Source: Longispora sp047121295
GTDB lineage: Bacteria > Actinomycetota > Actinomycetes > Mycobacteriales > Micromonosporaceae
Assembly (NCBI RefSeq): GCF_047121295.1
Contig: NZ_CP139447.1
Span: forward strand, 558,001 to 622,000
Length of the DNA stretch: 64,000 bases
Direction of reading: 5' to 3'
In this document: positions 15,537 to 24,002 of the stretch, piece after piece
How positions within the stretch are numbered: position 1 is the first letter of the stretch
How the letters are laid out: every line of letters begins with the position of its first letter
Notes under the pieces: model-generated
What the model saw: only the letters and a program-made list of their open reading frames with translations
The model's database searches: none
What the model was told of the DNA's origin: nothing
Program-made: the position numbers and the translations under genes

Positions 15537-16109
15537 ATGGTCGAAGAGGATGAGCTCACCGGGCTCGCGGTCCGGGCGGCGGCTGGCGATCAGCGGGCCC
15601 TGTCGGATCTGCTGGCCAGGCTGAGACCGCTGATCCTGCGCTACTGCCGGGCGCGGCTCGGGCGGGTCGGTGGTGGCTATCTGACCGCCGACGACGTGGC
15701 CCAGGAGGTGTGCCTCGCAGTGCTGGCCGCCCTTCCCCGGTACCAGGACATGGGTCGCCCCTTCGCGGCCTTCGTGTTCGGGATCGCCGGCCACAAGGTG
15801 ACCGACGCGCACCGCGCCGCTCAGCGGGCCCTCACCGTCTCGCCGGTCGAGCAGGTGCCGGAGCGGCCCGACCCGGGCGCCGACCCCGAGGCGCAGGCGG
15901 TGGCCGCCGACCTGTCGCGCCAGCTCGCCGGCCTGCTGGAGCGGTTGACGCCGGTCCAGCGGGAGATCATTCTGCTCCGGGTGGCCGTCGGGCTGTCCGC
16001 CGAGGAGGTCGGCACCGTGCTCGGAATGACCGCCGGGGCGATCCGGGTGGCCCAGCACCGGGCGCTGGCCCGGTTGCGCACGTTCGCGGACGAGGAGGTG
16101 TCGGCGTGA
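15537..16109 (+). CDS. shbA: RNA polymerase sigma factor ShbA/SigD (ECF-like)
   Basis: 190-residue sigma-70 family protein with region 2 (DDVAQEVCLAVLAALPRYQ, FVFGIAGHKVTDAHR) and region 4 (LERLTPVQREIILLRVAVGLSAEEVG... GAIRVAQHRALARLR). The position between groEL and guaB, followed by an RsdA-type anti-sigma factor, matches SigD of mycobacteria and ShbA of Streptomyces. ShbA is known to drive the principal sigma gene hrdB; that role here is inferred. Start ATG at 15537, with GGAGGG about 10 nt upstream. Confidence 0.9.
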   Translation: MVEEDELTGLAVRAAAGDQRALSDLLARLRPLILRYCRARLGRVGGGYLTADDVAQEVCLAVLAALPRYQDMGRPFAAFVFGIAGHKVTDAHRAAQRALTVSPVEQVPERPDPGADPEAQAVAADLSRQLAGLLERLTPVQREIILLRVAVGLSAEEVGTVLGMTAGAIRVAQHRALARLRTFADEEVSA

Positions 16110-17104
16110 CGTCGTTCGAGGAGCTGGCGGCGACCGATGCCGCGCTCGACGCGCTCGGCCGGGGGGAGGCCGCGCCGGCCGGGGATCCGCTGCTGGAGGC
16201 GCTGGCCGAGTGGCGCGCGGACGTGGCCGGCGACGACGCCGGGGCGGCACACGACACCACGGGCTCGGCACGGCCCGACACCCCGGGACTAGCCCGGCCC
16301 GATGCCCCGACGCCGACGTCCGACGCCGACCTCGACCCCACGCACAACGACGCGGACCCCGTGCACAACGGCGCGACCCGGCGCCTTCCGCACGCCCGGC
16401 AGGCCTCCGGCACCCTCCGCAGCCCCGCACCGCCCGCCGACCCCGGCGACAAGACCCCGAGGGTCAGGCCCCGCAGGCCGCGACGTCGGCTCGCCCTCGC
16501 GGCGGCGGCCGTCGTCATCCTGGCGGCCGGCGGCAGCGGGGTGGCCGCGTCCGCCGACGCCCGGCCGGGCAGCCCGCTGTGGCCGGTCACCCGGCTGGTG
16601 TACGCCGACCGGGCCGCCTCCACCCTCGCCGAGACCGAGGCCGAGAACTCCCTGAAGCGGGCGGCCGAGGCGCTGGACACCGGCCGCCCCGAGGACGCGG
16701 AGCGGCACCTGGCCGAGGCCGAGAAGTGGCTGTCGAAGGTCAGGTCGGACGGCGCGGTCCGCAAGCTGCGGGAGCGGACCGACGACCTGCGCGAACGGGC
16801 CGGGACCGAGGGGGCCGGGCAGGCCGATCCACGGCTGGCCCCGACGCCCAGAACGACCAAGAAGCCTGTGGATAAACCTGGGGACAAGTCGAAGCCGACG
16901 TCGAAGACGACCGGCGGGACCGGGGGCACGGGAGGCGGTGGCACCGGCGGCGCGGGCACCGGCGGCACGGGCGGCGACGACGGCGGCAGGGACGACGGCA
17001 AGGGCGGCACCGGCGGCACCGGCACCGGAGGCGGGAACAAGGACGACCACCCGCCGACGCCGAAGCCGACGAAGGGCTGGGGCCAGGAGCTGAAGAGCCG
17101 GTAG
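16106..17104 (+). CDS. rsdA: Anti-sigma-D factor RsdA-like membrane protein
   Basis: 332 residues from a GTG overlapping the shbA stop (GTGA). The N-terminal segment (FEELAATDAALDALGRGE... DPLLEALAEWRADV, about 3-40) matches the sigma-D-binding region of RsdA. A Pro/Thr/Asp-rich linker leads to one transmembrane helix (about 128-150), then an extracytoplasmic helical region (about 155-245) rich in Ala/Glu. A Gly/Thr-rich, proline-ended tail follows. Coupled translation with shbA fits a sigma/anti-sigma pair in which the membrane protein holds ShbA inactive until proteolysis. Confidence 0.88.
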   Translation: MTSFEELAATDAALDALGRGEAAPAGDPLLEALAEWRADVAGDDAGAAHDTTGSARPDTPGLARPDAPTPTSDADLDPTHNDADPVHNGATRRLPHARQASGTLRSPAPPADPGDKTPRVRPRRPRRRLALAAAAVVILAAGGSGVAASADARPGSPLWPVTRLVYADRAASTLAETEAENSLKRAAEALDTGRPEDAERHLAEAEKWLSKVRSDGAVRKLRERTDDLRERAGTEGAGQADPRLAPTPRTTKKPVDKPGDKSKPTSKTTGGTGGTGGGGTGGAGTGGTGGDDGGRDDGKGGTGGTGTGGGNKDDHPPTPKPTKGWGQELKSR

Positions 17105-17139
17105 CGCGCCGACCGGGCGTCCCGGCCCCGTGCCCCGGG

Positions 17140-17188
17140 CGGCCGGCGGATCCCGGGTCGGGGACCTCCGTACCCGGAAAAAGGGTTT
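17140..17188 (-). repeat. Dispersed intergenic element, copy H
   Basis: Reverse strand GGGTACGGA, then CGACCCGGGATCCGCCGG and a CCCGGGGC end, between convergent rsdA and the DUF5319 gene, reaching the stop codon of the latter. A diverged member of the eight-copy family. Confidence 0.6.
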
Positions 17189-17570
17189 AGGGGGTGTCCT
17201 CCGCCGCGAGGGTGTCCTGGACGCCGTCGGTGTAGCCGCGCGCGTAGTCCCAGGTCACGTAGTGCTCCGGGTCGGGGTTGAACGCCGGCTCGTGCACCCG
17301 GGGCCGGCCGTCGTCGAGGAGGTGGCGGAGGTTGGCCCGCAGCAGCTCCCAGTTGAAGTAGTGCGGCTCGCGGCAGTCCTCGCAGTCGACGACGAGGCCC
17401 TTGACGCCGGACGGCTCCAGGAGGGTCTGGTAGAGCTCCAGGTCCTCGAGGTCGTCGAGGACATCCTGCTTCTCGTCCTCGGACAGCGGATCGGTCGGCT
17501 CCTCGGGGTCGAGCCCCGCGGAGGGGTCGCCCGGGTCACCGGCGAAAGGGTCGATCGGCTCGTCGTGCAC
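17187..17570 (-). CDS. DUF5319 family protein
   Basis: 127 residues, acidic. GTG start at 17570 preceded by GGAGGC. Conserved features are the DEPIDPFAGDP N-terminus, VVDCEDCREPHYFNWELLRANL with a CxxC pair, and the C-terminal HYVTWDYARGYTDGVQD. The family is actinobacterial and found beside sigD and guaB; its function is unknown. The CxxC pair suggests possible metal binding (inference). Confidence 0.85.
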   Translation of the reverse strand: MHDEPIDPFAGDPGDPSAGLDPEEPTDPLSEDEKQDVLDDLEDLELYQTLLEPSGVKGLVVDCEDCREPHYFNWELLRANLRHLLDDGRPRVHEPAFNPDPEHYVTWDYARGYTDGVQDTLAAEDTP

Positions 17571-17635
17571 GCCTCCTACCGTATCGCTCCGGGGGCGTTT
17601 CGCGCTCCACCTGCTTCCTGGCGCGCTCGCGCGGC

Positions 17636-17651
17636 AAAGATCAAGATCTTT
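17636..17651. other. AAAGATC-AA-GATCTTT palindrome upstream of guaB
   Basis: A perfect 7-bp inverted repeat with a 2-nt spacer in the 186-bp divergent gap between the DUF5319 gene and guaB. It is A/T-rich against a very GC-rich background, so it could be a regulator site for either promoter. Confidence 0.35.
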
Positions 17652-17745
17652 CGACGGGTACGCCGCGCGTCCCACCCGCCGAGCCCCGGCCGGAGGGCAG
17701 CCCAGATCACAGAGGGTGCGCGGCGGGCGAGAGTTTCCCGCTGGG

Positions 17746-17751
17746 TAGGAT
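17746..17751 (+). promoter_or_regulatory. -10 box for guaB (leaderless)
   Basis: TAGGAT ends 5 nt before the ATG at 17757, predicting an mRNA that begins at or next to the start codon. Confidence 0.5.
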
Positions 17752-17756
17752 TGCGT

Positions 17757-19259
17757 ATGCCGCAGCATCTGGAATCGGACACCGCCATGAACACCCTGCC
17801 ACTGGGTCTGACCTTCGACGACGTGCTTCTCCTGCCCGCCGAAGCCGACATCGAACCGGGGTCCACGCGGACCACCACCCGGCTCACCAAGAACATCACT
17901 CTTGAGATCCCGTTGGTCTCCAGCGCCATGGACACGGTGACCGAGGCCCGGATGGCCATCGCGATGGCCCGCAACGGCGGCATCGGCGTCCTGCACCGCA
18001 ATCTCTCCGTCGAGGACCAGGCGACGCAGGTCGACCTGGTGAAGCGGTCCGAGTCGGGCATGATCACGAACCCGGTGACCTGCGCGCCCACCGACACCCT
18101 CCGCGACGTCGACGCGCTGTGCGCGAAGTTCCGGATCTCCGGCGTCCCGGTGACCGACGCCCAGGGCACGCTGGTCGGCATCGTGACCAACCGCGACATG
18201 AGGTTCGTCACCGACGGCTCGACCCCGGTCGCCGAGATCATGACGAAGATGCCCCTGGTCACGGCCCCGGTCGGGGTCTCCAAGGACGGCGCGCTCGCCT
18301 TGCTGCGGCAGCACAAGATCGAGAAGCTCCCCCTGGTCGACGGCTCGGGCAAGCTGCGCGGGCTGATCACGGTCAAGGACTTCACGAAGAGCGAGCAGTT
18401 CCCGAACGCGACGAAGGACGACGCGGGCCGGCTGCGGGTCGCCGCCGCCGTCGGGGTCGGCGAGGACGGCTACAAGCGGGCCCGGGCCCTGATCGACGCC
18501 GGCGTCGACGTGATCATGATCGACACGGCGCACGGGCACAGCCGGGCGGTGATGGACCTGGTCAAGCTCATGAAGAAGGAGACGTCGGTCGACATCGTGG
18601 CCGGCAACGTCGCCACGTACGTGGGCGCGAAAGCCCTCGCCGAGGCCGGCGCGGACGCGGTCAAGGTCGGGGTCGGCCCCGGCTCGATCTGTACGACCCG
18701 GGTCGTCGCCGGCGTCGGCGCCCCCCAGGTCACGGCCATCATGGAGGCGGCCCGCGCGTGCCGCCCGCTCGGCGTGCCGGTGATCGGCGACGGCGGGATG
18801 CAGTATTCGGGCGACATCGCCAAGGCCATCGTCGCGGGCGCGGACACCGTGATGCTCGGTTCGCTGCTGGCGGGCTGCGAGGAGTCCCCGGGCGAGCTGA
18901 TCTTCATCAACGGCAAGCAGTTCAAGTCGTACCGGGGCATGGGTTCCCTGGGCGCCATGCAGTCCCGCGGCGACCGGCGCTCCTTCTCCAAGGACCGGTA
19001 CTTCCAGCAGGACGTCTCCGAGGACAAGCTGGTGCCGGAGGGCATCGAGGGCCAGGTTCCGTACCGTGGCCCGCTCTCCGCCGTCGCCCACCAGTTGGTG
19101 GGTGGCCTGGGGCAGGCGCTGTTCTACTGCGGTGCCGATAGCATCAGTGAGCTACAGCGGCGGGGCAAGCTCATCCGGATCACGTCGGCTGGCCTCAAGG
19201 AGAGCCACCCGCACGACATCCAGATGACCGTCGAGGCACCCAACTACCACTCCCGTTAA
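17757..19259 (+). CDS. guaB: Inosine-5'-monophosphate dehydrogenase
   Basis: NAD-dependent oxidation of IMP to XMP, the rate-limiting step of GMP synthesis. The 500-residue product has the TIM barrel split by two CBS modules (about 100-220: MITNPVTCAPTDTL, IMTKMPLVTAPVG). The catalytic cysteine loop is GPGSICTTRVVAGVG, and the flap region includes YRGMGSLGAM. Of two candidate starts, ATG 17757 is chosen because of the TAGGAT box 5 nt before it; ATG 17787 would give a ten-residue shorter protein. guaB3 follows after 10 bp. Confidence 0.97.
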   Translation: MPQHLESDTAMNTLPLGLTFDDVLLLPAEADIEPGSTRTTTRLTKNITLEIPLVSSAMDTVTEARMAIAMARNGGIGVLHRNLSVEDQATQVDLVKRSESGMITNPVTCAPTDTLRDVDALCAKFRISGVPVTDAQGTLVGIVTNRDMRFVTDGSTPVAEIMTKMPLVTAPVGVSKDGALALLRQHKIEKLPLVDGSGKLRGLITVKDFTKSEQFPNATKDDAGRLRVAAAVGVGEDGYKRARALIDAGVDVIMIDTAHGHSRAVMDLVKLMKKETSVDIVAGNVATYVGAKALAEAGADAVKVGVGPGSICTTRVVAGVGAPQVTAIMEAARACRPLGVPVIGDGGMQYSGDIAKAIVAGADTVMLGSLLAGCEESPGELIFINGKQFKSYRGMGSLGAMQSRGDRRSFSKDRYFQQDVSEDKLVPEGIEGQVPYRGPLSAVAHQLVGGLGQALFYCGADSISELQRRGKLIRITSAGLKESHPHDIQMTVEAPNYHSR

Positions 19260-19269
19260 GGAGCGCGCC

Positions 19270-20382
19270 GTGCGAGACGTCGTCGAGATCGGGCTGGGCA
19301 AGGTCGCCCGGCGGGGATACCACCTGTCGGACGTCGCGATCGTGCCGAGCCGTCGAACCCGGGATGTCGACGACGTCTCCACGGCCTGGCAGCTCGACGC
19401 CTACCGGTTCGAGATCCCGTGCGTGGCCCACCCGTCCGACGCGACGATGAGCCCCGCCTCGGCGATCGCCCTCGGCCGGCTCGGCGGGCTGGGCGTGCTG
19501 AACGCCGAGGGCCTGTGGTGCCGGTACGAGGACCCGTCGAAGCTCCTCGCCGAGCTCGCCGACCTCGACCAGCCCGCGACGGCCCGGCTGCAGGAGATCT
19601 ACGCCGAGCCGATCAAGCCGGAGCTGATCGCCGAGCGGGTCCGCGAGATGCGGCTCGGCGGCGGCACGGTGGCCGTCCGGGTCTCCCCGCAGCACACCCT
19701 GGCCCTCGCGCCGGTGATCCTGGACGCGGGCGTGGACCTGCTGGTCATCCAGGGCACCCTGGTGTCCGCCGAGCACGTGTCCACCACGGACGAGCCGCTG
19801 AACCTCAAGGAGTTCATCGCGGACCTCGACCTGCCGGTGATCGTCGGCGGCTGCACCAACTACCAGACCGCCCTGCACCTGATGCGCACCGGCGCGGCCG
19901 GCGTGATCATCGGGATCGGTGCGGACGACTTCTCCACCACCGACCAGGTGCTCGGCATCCGGGTCCCGATGGCGTCGGCGATCGCGGACGCCGCCGCCGC
20001 CCGGCGCGACTACCTGGACGAGACGGGTGGCCGGTACGTGCACCTGATCGCCGACGGCGACATCGGCACCTCCGGCGACATCGCCCGGGCGCTGGCCTGC
20101 GGCGCGGACGCCGTGATGCTCGGCCAGCCGCTCGCGCACGCCGCCGAGTCCCCGGCCGGCGGGGCGTGGTGGCACTCCTCGGCGAGCCACCCGAAGCTGG
20201 CCCGGGGCATGTACGTGCCGGGCGACGAGCCGCTGGGCACCCTCGAGGAGCTGCTGTACGGCCCGTCGGACGACCCGAGCGGGGCGCTCAACTTGTTCGG
20301 TGGCCTGAAGCGCGCGATGGCCAAGTGCGGCTACCGCGACCTGAAGGAATTCCAGAAGGTCGACCTGAGCCTCGATATCTGA
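19270..20382 (+). CDS. guaB3: GuaB3 family IMP dehydrogenase-related protein
   Basis: 370-residue TIM-barrel protein of the GuaB1/GuaB3 type found downstream of guaB in actinobacteria. It has no CBS domains. Visible are RRGYHLSDVAIVPSRRTRD, IVGGCTNYQTALHLMRTGAAG, and HLIADGDIGTSGDIARALACGADAVMLG. The IMPDH catalytic cysteine loop is not conserved, so the reaction is uncertain. GTG start 10 bp after guaB, co-transcribed. A terminator follows at 20435-20463. Confidence 0.92.
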   Translation: MRDVVEIGLGKVARRGYHLSDVAIVPSRRTRDVDDVSTAWQLDAYRFEIPCVAHPSDATMSPASAIALGRLGGLGVLNAEGLWCRYEDPSKLLAELADLDQPATARLQEIYAEPIKPELIAERVREMRLGGGTVAVRVSPQHTLALAPVILDAGVDLLVIQGTLVSAEHVSTTDEPLNLKEFIADLDLPVIVGGCTNYQTALHLMRTGAAGVIIGIGADDFSTTDQVLGIRVPMASAIADAAAARRDYLDETGGRYVHLIADGDIGTSGDIARALACGADAVMLGQPLAHAAESPAGGAWWHSSASHPKLARGMYVPGDEPLGTLEELLYGPSDDPSGALNLFGGLKRAMAKCGYRDLKEFQKVDLSLDI

Positions 20383-20434
20383 CGGCGAAATCGAGATCTT
20401 GCAATAAATCTTCCTTAAGACCTGCAACAACGGG

Positions 20435-20463
20435 CCGCTCCTCCGCGATACGCGGGGGAGCGG
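20435..20463 (+). terminator. guaB-guaB3 terminator
   Basis: CCGCTCCTCCGCG and CGCGGGGGAGCGG (one wobble), loop of 3 nt, followed by TTCTTGC. Confidence 0.75.
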
Positions 20464-20626
20464 TTCTTGCTGTCCGTGAGCGGCTAACTACGCAAAGCGG
20501 GCATTTCGTATGGGCACCGTAAATGTACGGGCCCTCGTATTTACCGATCGTTCAGTTCACGGCAGGGTCCTGGAACAGCGCCGCTGTGTGGCGCAGCCCA
20601 CCCCTCCACCGGATTGGACACCCCTC

Positions 20627-22159
20627 ATGCGTCGATCCACCGCGCTCGTCGGCGTGGTCGCGGCAGTCGGCCTCGTCGCCGCCGTCGCGCCCGCCGCCCA
20701 GGCGCAGCCGAGCGACCGCGCCGCCCAGGCGGTCGGCCTGCTCCGCGCGCACGGCGTCGAAGCCAACGCCGACGCCGACCAGTCGTTCGTCGTCAAGAAC
20801 GTCATGCTCGACAAGGACGGCACGAGCCACACCCGGATGCACCGGTACTACAAGGGCCTGCCCGTCGTCGGCGGCGACCTCGTCGTGCACGCCAGCGCGC
20901 GCGGCGGCTGGAACGGGGTCAGCCAGACCCTCGGCGGCACGCCGAAGCTGTCGGTCAAGCCCGGCCTGTCCGAGGACGCCGCCGCCGGCTCCGCGCTGGC
21001 CGCCTCCTCGGCCCTCAACAAGGTCGTCGACGGCACGCAGCTCGTGGTCTTCGCCGACCAGGGCGTGACCCGGCTGGCCTACGAGGTGGTGGTCGGCGGC
21101 ATCCAGGCCGACCAGACCCCGAGCGAGTACCACGCGATCGTCGACGCCCAGTCCGGCGCCGTGCTCGACGGCTGGGACACGGTGATGGCCGAGGGCACCG
21201 GGCACGGCTACCACGTCGGCGACGTCCCGGTCGGCACGACGCTGACCGGCGGCACCTACCAGCTCAACGACGGCGCGCGCGGCGGGGCGAAGACCTACGA
21301 CCTCAACGGTGCCACCACCGGCACCGGCACGATCTACTCGTCGGCCAGCAACGTCTTCGGCGACGGCACCCTGGGCAACCGGGCGAGCGTCGGCGTCGAC
21401 GGCCACTACGGCGCGGCGATGACCTGGGACTACTACAAGAACACCCACGGCCGGCTCGGTATCCGCAACGACGGCGTGGCCGCGTACAGCCGGATGCACT
21501 ACGGCAGCAACTACGTGAACGCGTTCTGGTCGGACCAGTGCTTCTGCATGACCTACGGCGACGGTGACCTGTCGCAGGGCTGGTCCCCGCTGACCTCGCT
21601 GGACGTCTCGGGCCACGAGATGAGCCACGGCGTCACGGCCGCGACGGCCGGCCTGGTCTACAGCGGCGAGTCGGGCGGCATCAACGAGTCGAACTCCGAC
21701 ATCTTCGGCACCCTGGTCGAGTTCTACGCCAACAGCCCCGGCGACACCCCGGACTACCTGATCGGCGAGCAGATCCAGACCAACGGGCAGCCGCTGCGCT
21801 GGATGGACAAGCCCTCCAAGGACGGCAAGTCGGCCGACTGCTGGTCGAAGGGCGTGGGCCGGCTCAACGTGCACTACTCCTCCGGCGTGGGCAACCACTT
21901 CTTCTACCTGCTGGCCGTCGGCTCCGGCTCCTCGCAGTGGGGCAACAGCCCGACCTGCAACGGCTCGACCGTGACCGGGATCGGCAACGCCAAGGCCGGG
22001 GCGATCTGGTACAAGGCGCTCACCACGTACATGACCTCGCGCACCACCTACGCGGGCGCCCGTACGGCGACCCTGAGCGCCGCCAAGGACCTGTACGGCC
22101 TGAACAGCACTGAGTACAACGCGGTCGCGGCCTCCTGGTCCGCCGTCAGCGTCAACTAG
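20627..22159 (+). CDS. Secreted M4 family (thermolysin-like) metalloprotease
   Basis: 510 residues. Start ATG 20627 gives a Sec signal peptide ending AQAQP (about residue 26). It is followed by an FTP/PepSY propeptide (RYYKGLPVVGGDLVVH) and the M4 catalytic domain. Zinc and catalytic motifs are HEMSH and GESGGINESNSDIFG; the C-terminal helical domain has NVHYSSGVGNHFFY. Unlike the second M4 protease at 41813-43807 it has no P domain. An extracellular neutral protease that matures by prodomain removal. A longer upstream reading frame lacks a signal peptide and is rejected. Confidence 0.93.
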   Translation: MRRSTALVGVVAAVGLVAAVAPAAQAQPSDRAAQAVGLLRAHGVEANADADQSFVVKNVMLDKDGTSHTRMHRYYKGLPVVGGDLVVHASARGGWNGVSQTLGGTPKLSVKPGLSEDAAAGSALAASSALNKVVDGTQLVVFADQGVTRLAYEVVVGGIQADQTPSEYHAIVDAQSGAVLDGWDTVMAEGTGHGYHVGDVPVGTTLTGGTYQLNDGARGGAKTYDLNGATTGTGTIYSSASNVFGDGTLGNRASVGVDGHYGAAMTWDYYKNTHGRLGIRNDGVAAYSRMHYGSNYVNAFWSDQCFCMTYGDGDLSQGWSPLTSLDVSGHEMSHGVTAATAGLVYSGESGGINESNSDIFGTLVEFYANSPGDTPDYLIGEQIQTNGQPLRWMDKPSKDGKSADCWSKGVGRLNVHYSSGVGNHFFYLLAVGSGSSQWGNSPTCNGSTVTGIGNAKAGAIWYKALTTYMTSRTTYAGARTATLSAAKDLYGLNSTEYNAVAASWSAVSVN

Positions 22160-22230
22160 TAGGCCGCACCCCCAGTCGCCGGCGGCCCGCCCCCACGGGT
22201 CGCCGGCGACACCTCGTTCCAGGGCTATCG

Positions 22231-22260
22231 CCCGCATGCTACTGAGCAGTAGCATGCGGG
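22231..22260. promoter_or_regulatory. 30-bp perfect palindrome over the choD-like promoter
   Basis: CCCGCATGCTACTG - AG - CAGTAGCATGCGGG. The right arm contains TAGCAT (22250-22255), a -10 box 6 nt before the ATG at 22262. The palindrome ends 1 nt before the start codon, so a bound repressor would cover the promoter completely. TetR-type operators look like this. Confidence 0.75.
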
Positions 22261-22261
22261 C

Positions 22262-23917
22262 ATGGCGGACTTCGATGTCATCGTGATCGGCTCCGGGTTC
22301 GGTGGCAGCGTCTCCGCGCTCCGGCTCGTGGAGAAGGGCTACCGCGTCGCGGTGCTGGAGGCGGGCCGGCGGTTCGCCGACGACGAGTTCCCCAAGACCT
22401 CCTGGCGACTGCGCAGCTTCCTCTGGGCCCCGAAGGTGCGCTTCTTCGGCATCCAGCGGATCAACCTGCTCCGCGACGCGCTGATCCTGTCCGGCGCGGG
22501 GGTCGGCGGCGGCAGCCTGGTGTACGCGAACACGCTGTACGAGCCGCTGCCCGCCTTCTTCGCCGACCGGCAGTGGGCGCACATCACCGACTGGAAGGCC
22601 GAGCTGGCCCCGTACTACGACCAGGCCCGGCGGATGCTGGGCGTCGTCACGTACGAGCGGATGACCAGCGCCGACCTCATGATCAAGGCGGTGGCCGACG
22701 ACATGGGGGTCGGGGACACGTTCCACCAGACCCCGGTCGGGGTGTACTTCGGCGAGCCCGGCGTCGACCCCTTCTTCGGCGGGGTCGGGCCCGAGCGCCA
22801 GCCGTGCCGGGAGTGCGGGGCGTGCATGACGGGCTGCCGGTACAACGCGAAGAACACGCTGGTCAAGAACTACCTCTACCTCGCGGAGCGGGCCGGCGCC
22901 GTCGTGCACCCGCTGACCACGGTCACCTCGGTCCGCCCGCACGAGGGGGGCTACGAGGTGCGGACGCGCCGCACCGGCGGGTACCGGAAGAAGGTCCTCA
23001 CCGCCGACCAGGTCATCTTCGCGGCCGGAGCCCTGGGCACCCAGCGGCTGCTGCACCGGTTCAAGGCGCGGGAGCTGCCGAGGCTGTCCGACCGGCTCGG
23101 CTACCTGACCAGGACGAACTCGGAGTCCATCATCGGCGCGCGGTCGTTCGCCAAGGACGCCGACTACACCGACGGGGTGGCGATCACCAGCTCGTTCCAC
23201 CCGGACGCCGACACCCACATCGAGCCGGTGCGCTACGGCAAGGGCTCCAACGCGATGGGCCTGCTCCAGACCGTGCTCACCGACGGCGGCTCGCGGTGGC
23301 CGCGCTGGCTCGTCGGGCTCGGCACCCTGATCCGAGAGCCGAAGACGCTGCGCGCGCTGTCGATCCGCAAGTGGTCGGAGCGGACGATCATCGCGCTCGT
23401 CATGCAGACCCGGGACAACTCGCTGACCGTGAGCCTGAAGCGCACCTGGTACGGCCGGCGCAAGCTCACCTCCGAGCAGGGCCACGGCGAGCCGAACCCG
23501 TCGTGGATCCCGGCCGGCAACGAGGCGGTCCGCCGGCTCGCGGAGAAGATGGGCGGCGTCGCGGGCGGCACGTGGAACGACCTGTTCAACATCCCGCTGA
23601 CCGCGCACATCCTCGGCGGCTGCGCGATCGGGGACTCGGCGGAGACCGGGGTGATCGACCCCTACCACCGGGTGTACGGCTACCCCGGCCTGCACGTCGT
23701 CGACGGCGCGGCCGTGAGCGCGAACCTCGGCGTGAACCCGTCGCTGACGATCACCGCGCAGGCGGAGCGGGCGCTGTCGTTCTGGCCGAATCTCGGCTCG
23801 CCGGACCCCCGGCCGCCGCTGGGCGGCGCGTACGAGCAGGTGAACCCGGTCGCCCCGGACAGCCCCGTGGTCCCCGAGCGGGCCCCGGCGGCGCTGCGGC
23901 TGACGGTCCGCCCGTGA
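22262..23917 (+). CDS. GMC-family FAD oxidoreductase, ChoD-like (putative cholesterol oxidase)
   Basis: 551 residues. N-terminal Rossmann FAD motif VIVIGSGFGGSVSALRLVEKG, a second FAD contact GAGVGGGSLVYAN, and the C-terminal GMC blocks TAHILGGCAIGDS and LHVVDGAAVSANLGVNPSLTITA. A cysteine cluster CRECGACMTGC (CxxCxxCxxxC) follows residue 180. ChoD of M. tuberculosis lies beside guaB3 in the same way, supporting orthology; true cholesterol oxidase activity is unproven for this group. It is under a striking palindromic promoter. Confidence 0.85.
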   Translation: MADFDVIVIGSGFGGSVSALRLVEKGYRVAVLEAGRRFADDEFPKTSWRLRSFLWAPKVRFFGIQRINLLRDALILSGAGVGGGSLVYANTLYEPLPAFFADRQWAHITDWKAELAPYYDQARRMLGVVTYERMTSADLMIKAVADDMGVGDTFHQTPVGVYFGEPGVDPFFGGVGPERQPCRECGACMTGCRYNAKNTLVKNYLYLAERAGAVVHPLTTVTSVRPHEGGYEVRTRRTGGYRKKVLTADQVIFAAGALGTQRLLHRFKARELPRLSDRLGYLTRTNSESIIGARSFAKDADYTDGVAITSSFHPDADTHIEPVRYGKGSNAMGLLQTVLTDGGSRWPRWLVGLGTLIREPKTLRALSIRKWSERTIIALVMQTRDNSLTVSLKRTWYGRRKLTSEQGHGEPNPSWIPAGNEAVRRLAEKMGGVAGGTWNDLFNIPLTAHILGGCAIGDSAETGVIDPYHRVYGYPGLHVVDGAAVSANLGVNPSLTITAQAERALSFWPNLGSPDPRPPLGGAYEQVNPVAPDSPVVPERAPAALRLTVRP

Positions 23918-23937
23918 TCTGAGCCACTGGGGAGATG

Positions 23938-23993
23938 CTTTCCGATACCGACGGGTCTAGTTTCTATTTACTGGACTCATCGGTATCGGAAAG
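23938..23993. promoter_or_regulatory. Long inverted repeat operator upstream of the MFS exporter
   Basis: CTTTCCGATACCGA (23938-23951) and TCGGTATCGGAAAG (23980-23993) form a perfect 14-bp outer pair around 28 nt. The spacer contains a second, inner pair GTCTAGT / ACTGGAC (6 of 7). It lies 9 bp before the ATG and is the likely target of the TetR regulator encoded downstream. Confidence 0.75.
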
Positions 23994-24002
23994 AGGCCCC
24001 CC

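Noticed and set aside
20510..20626. Earlier start for the first M4 protease
   Set aside because: It would place about 39 polar residues before the signal peptide; the ATG at 20627 begins a standard Sec signal.
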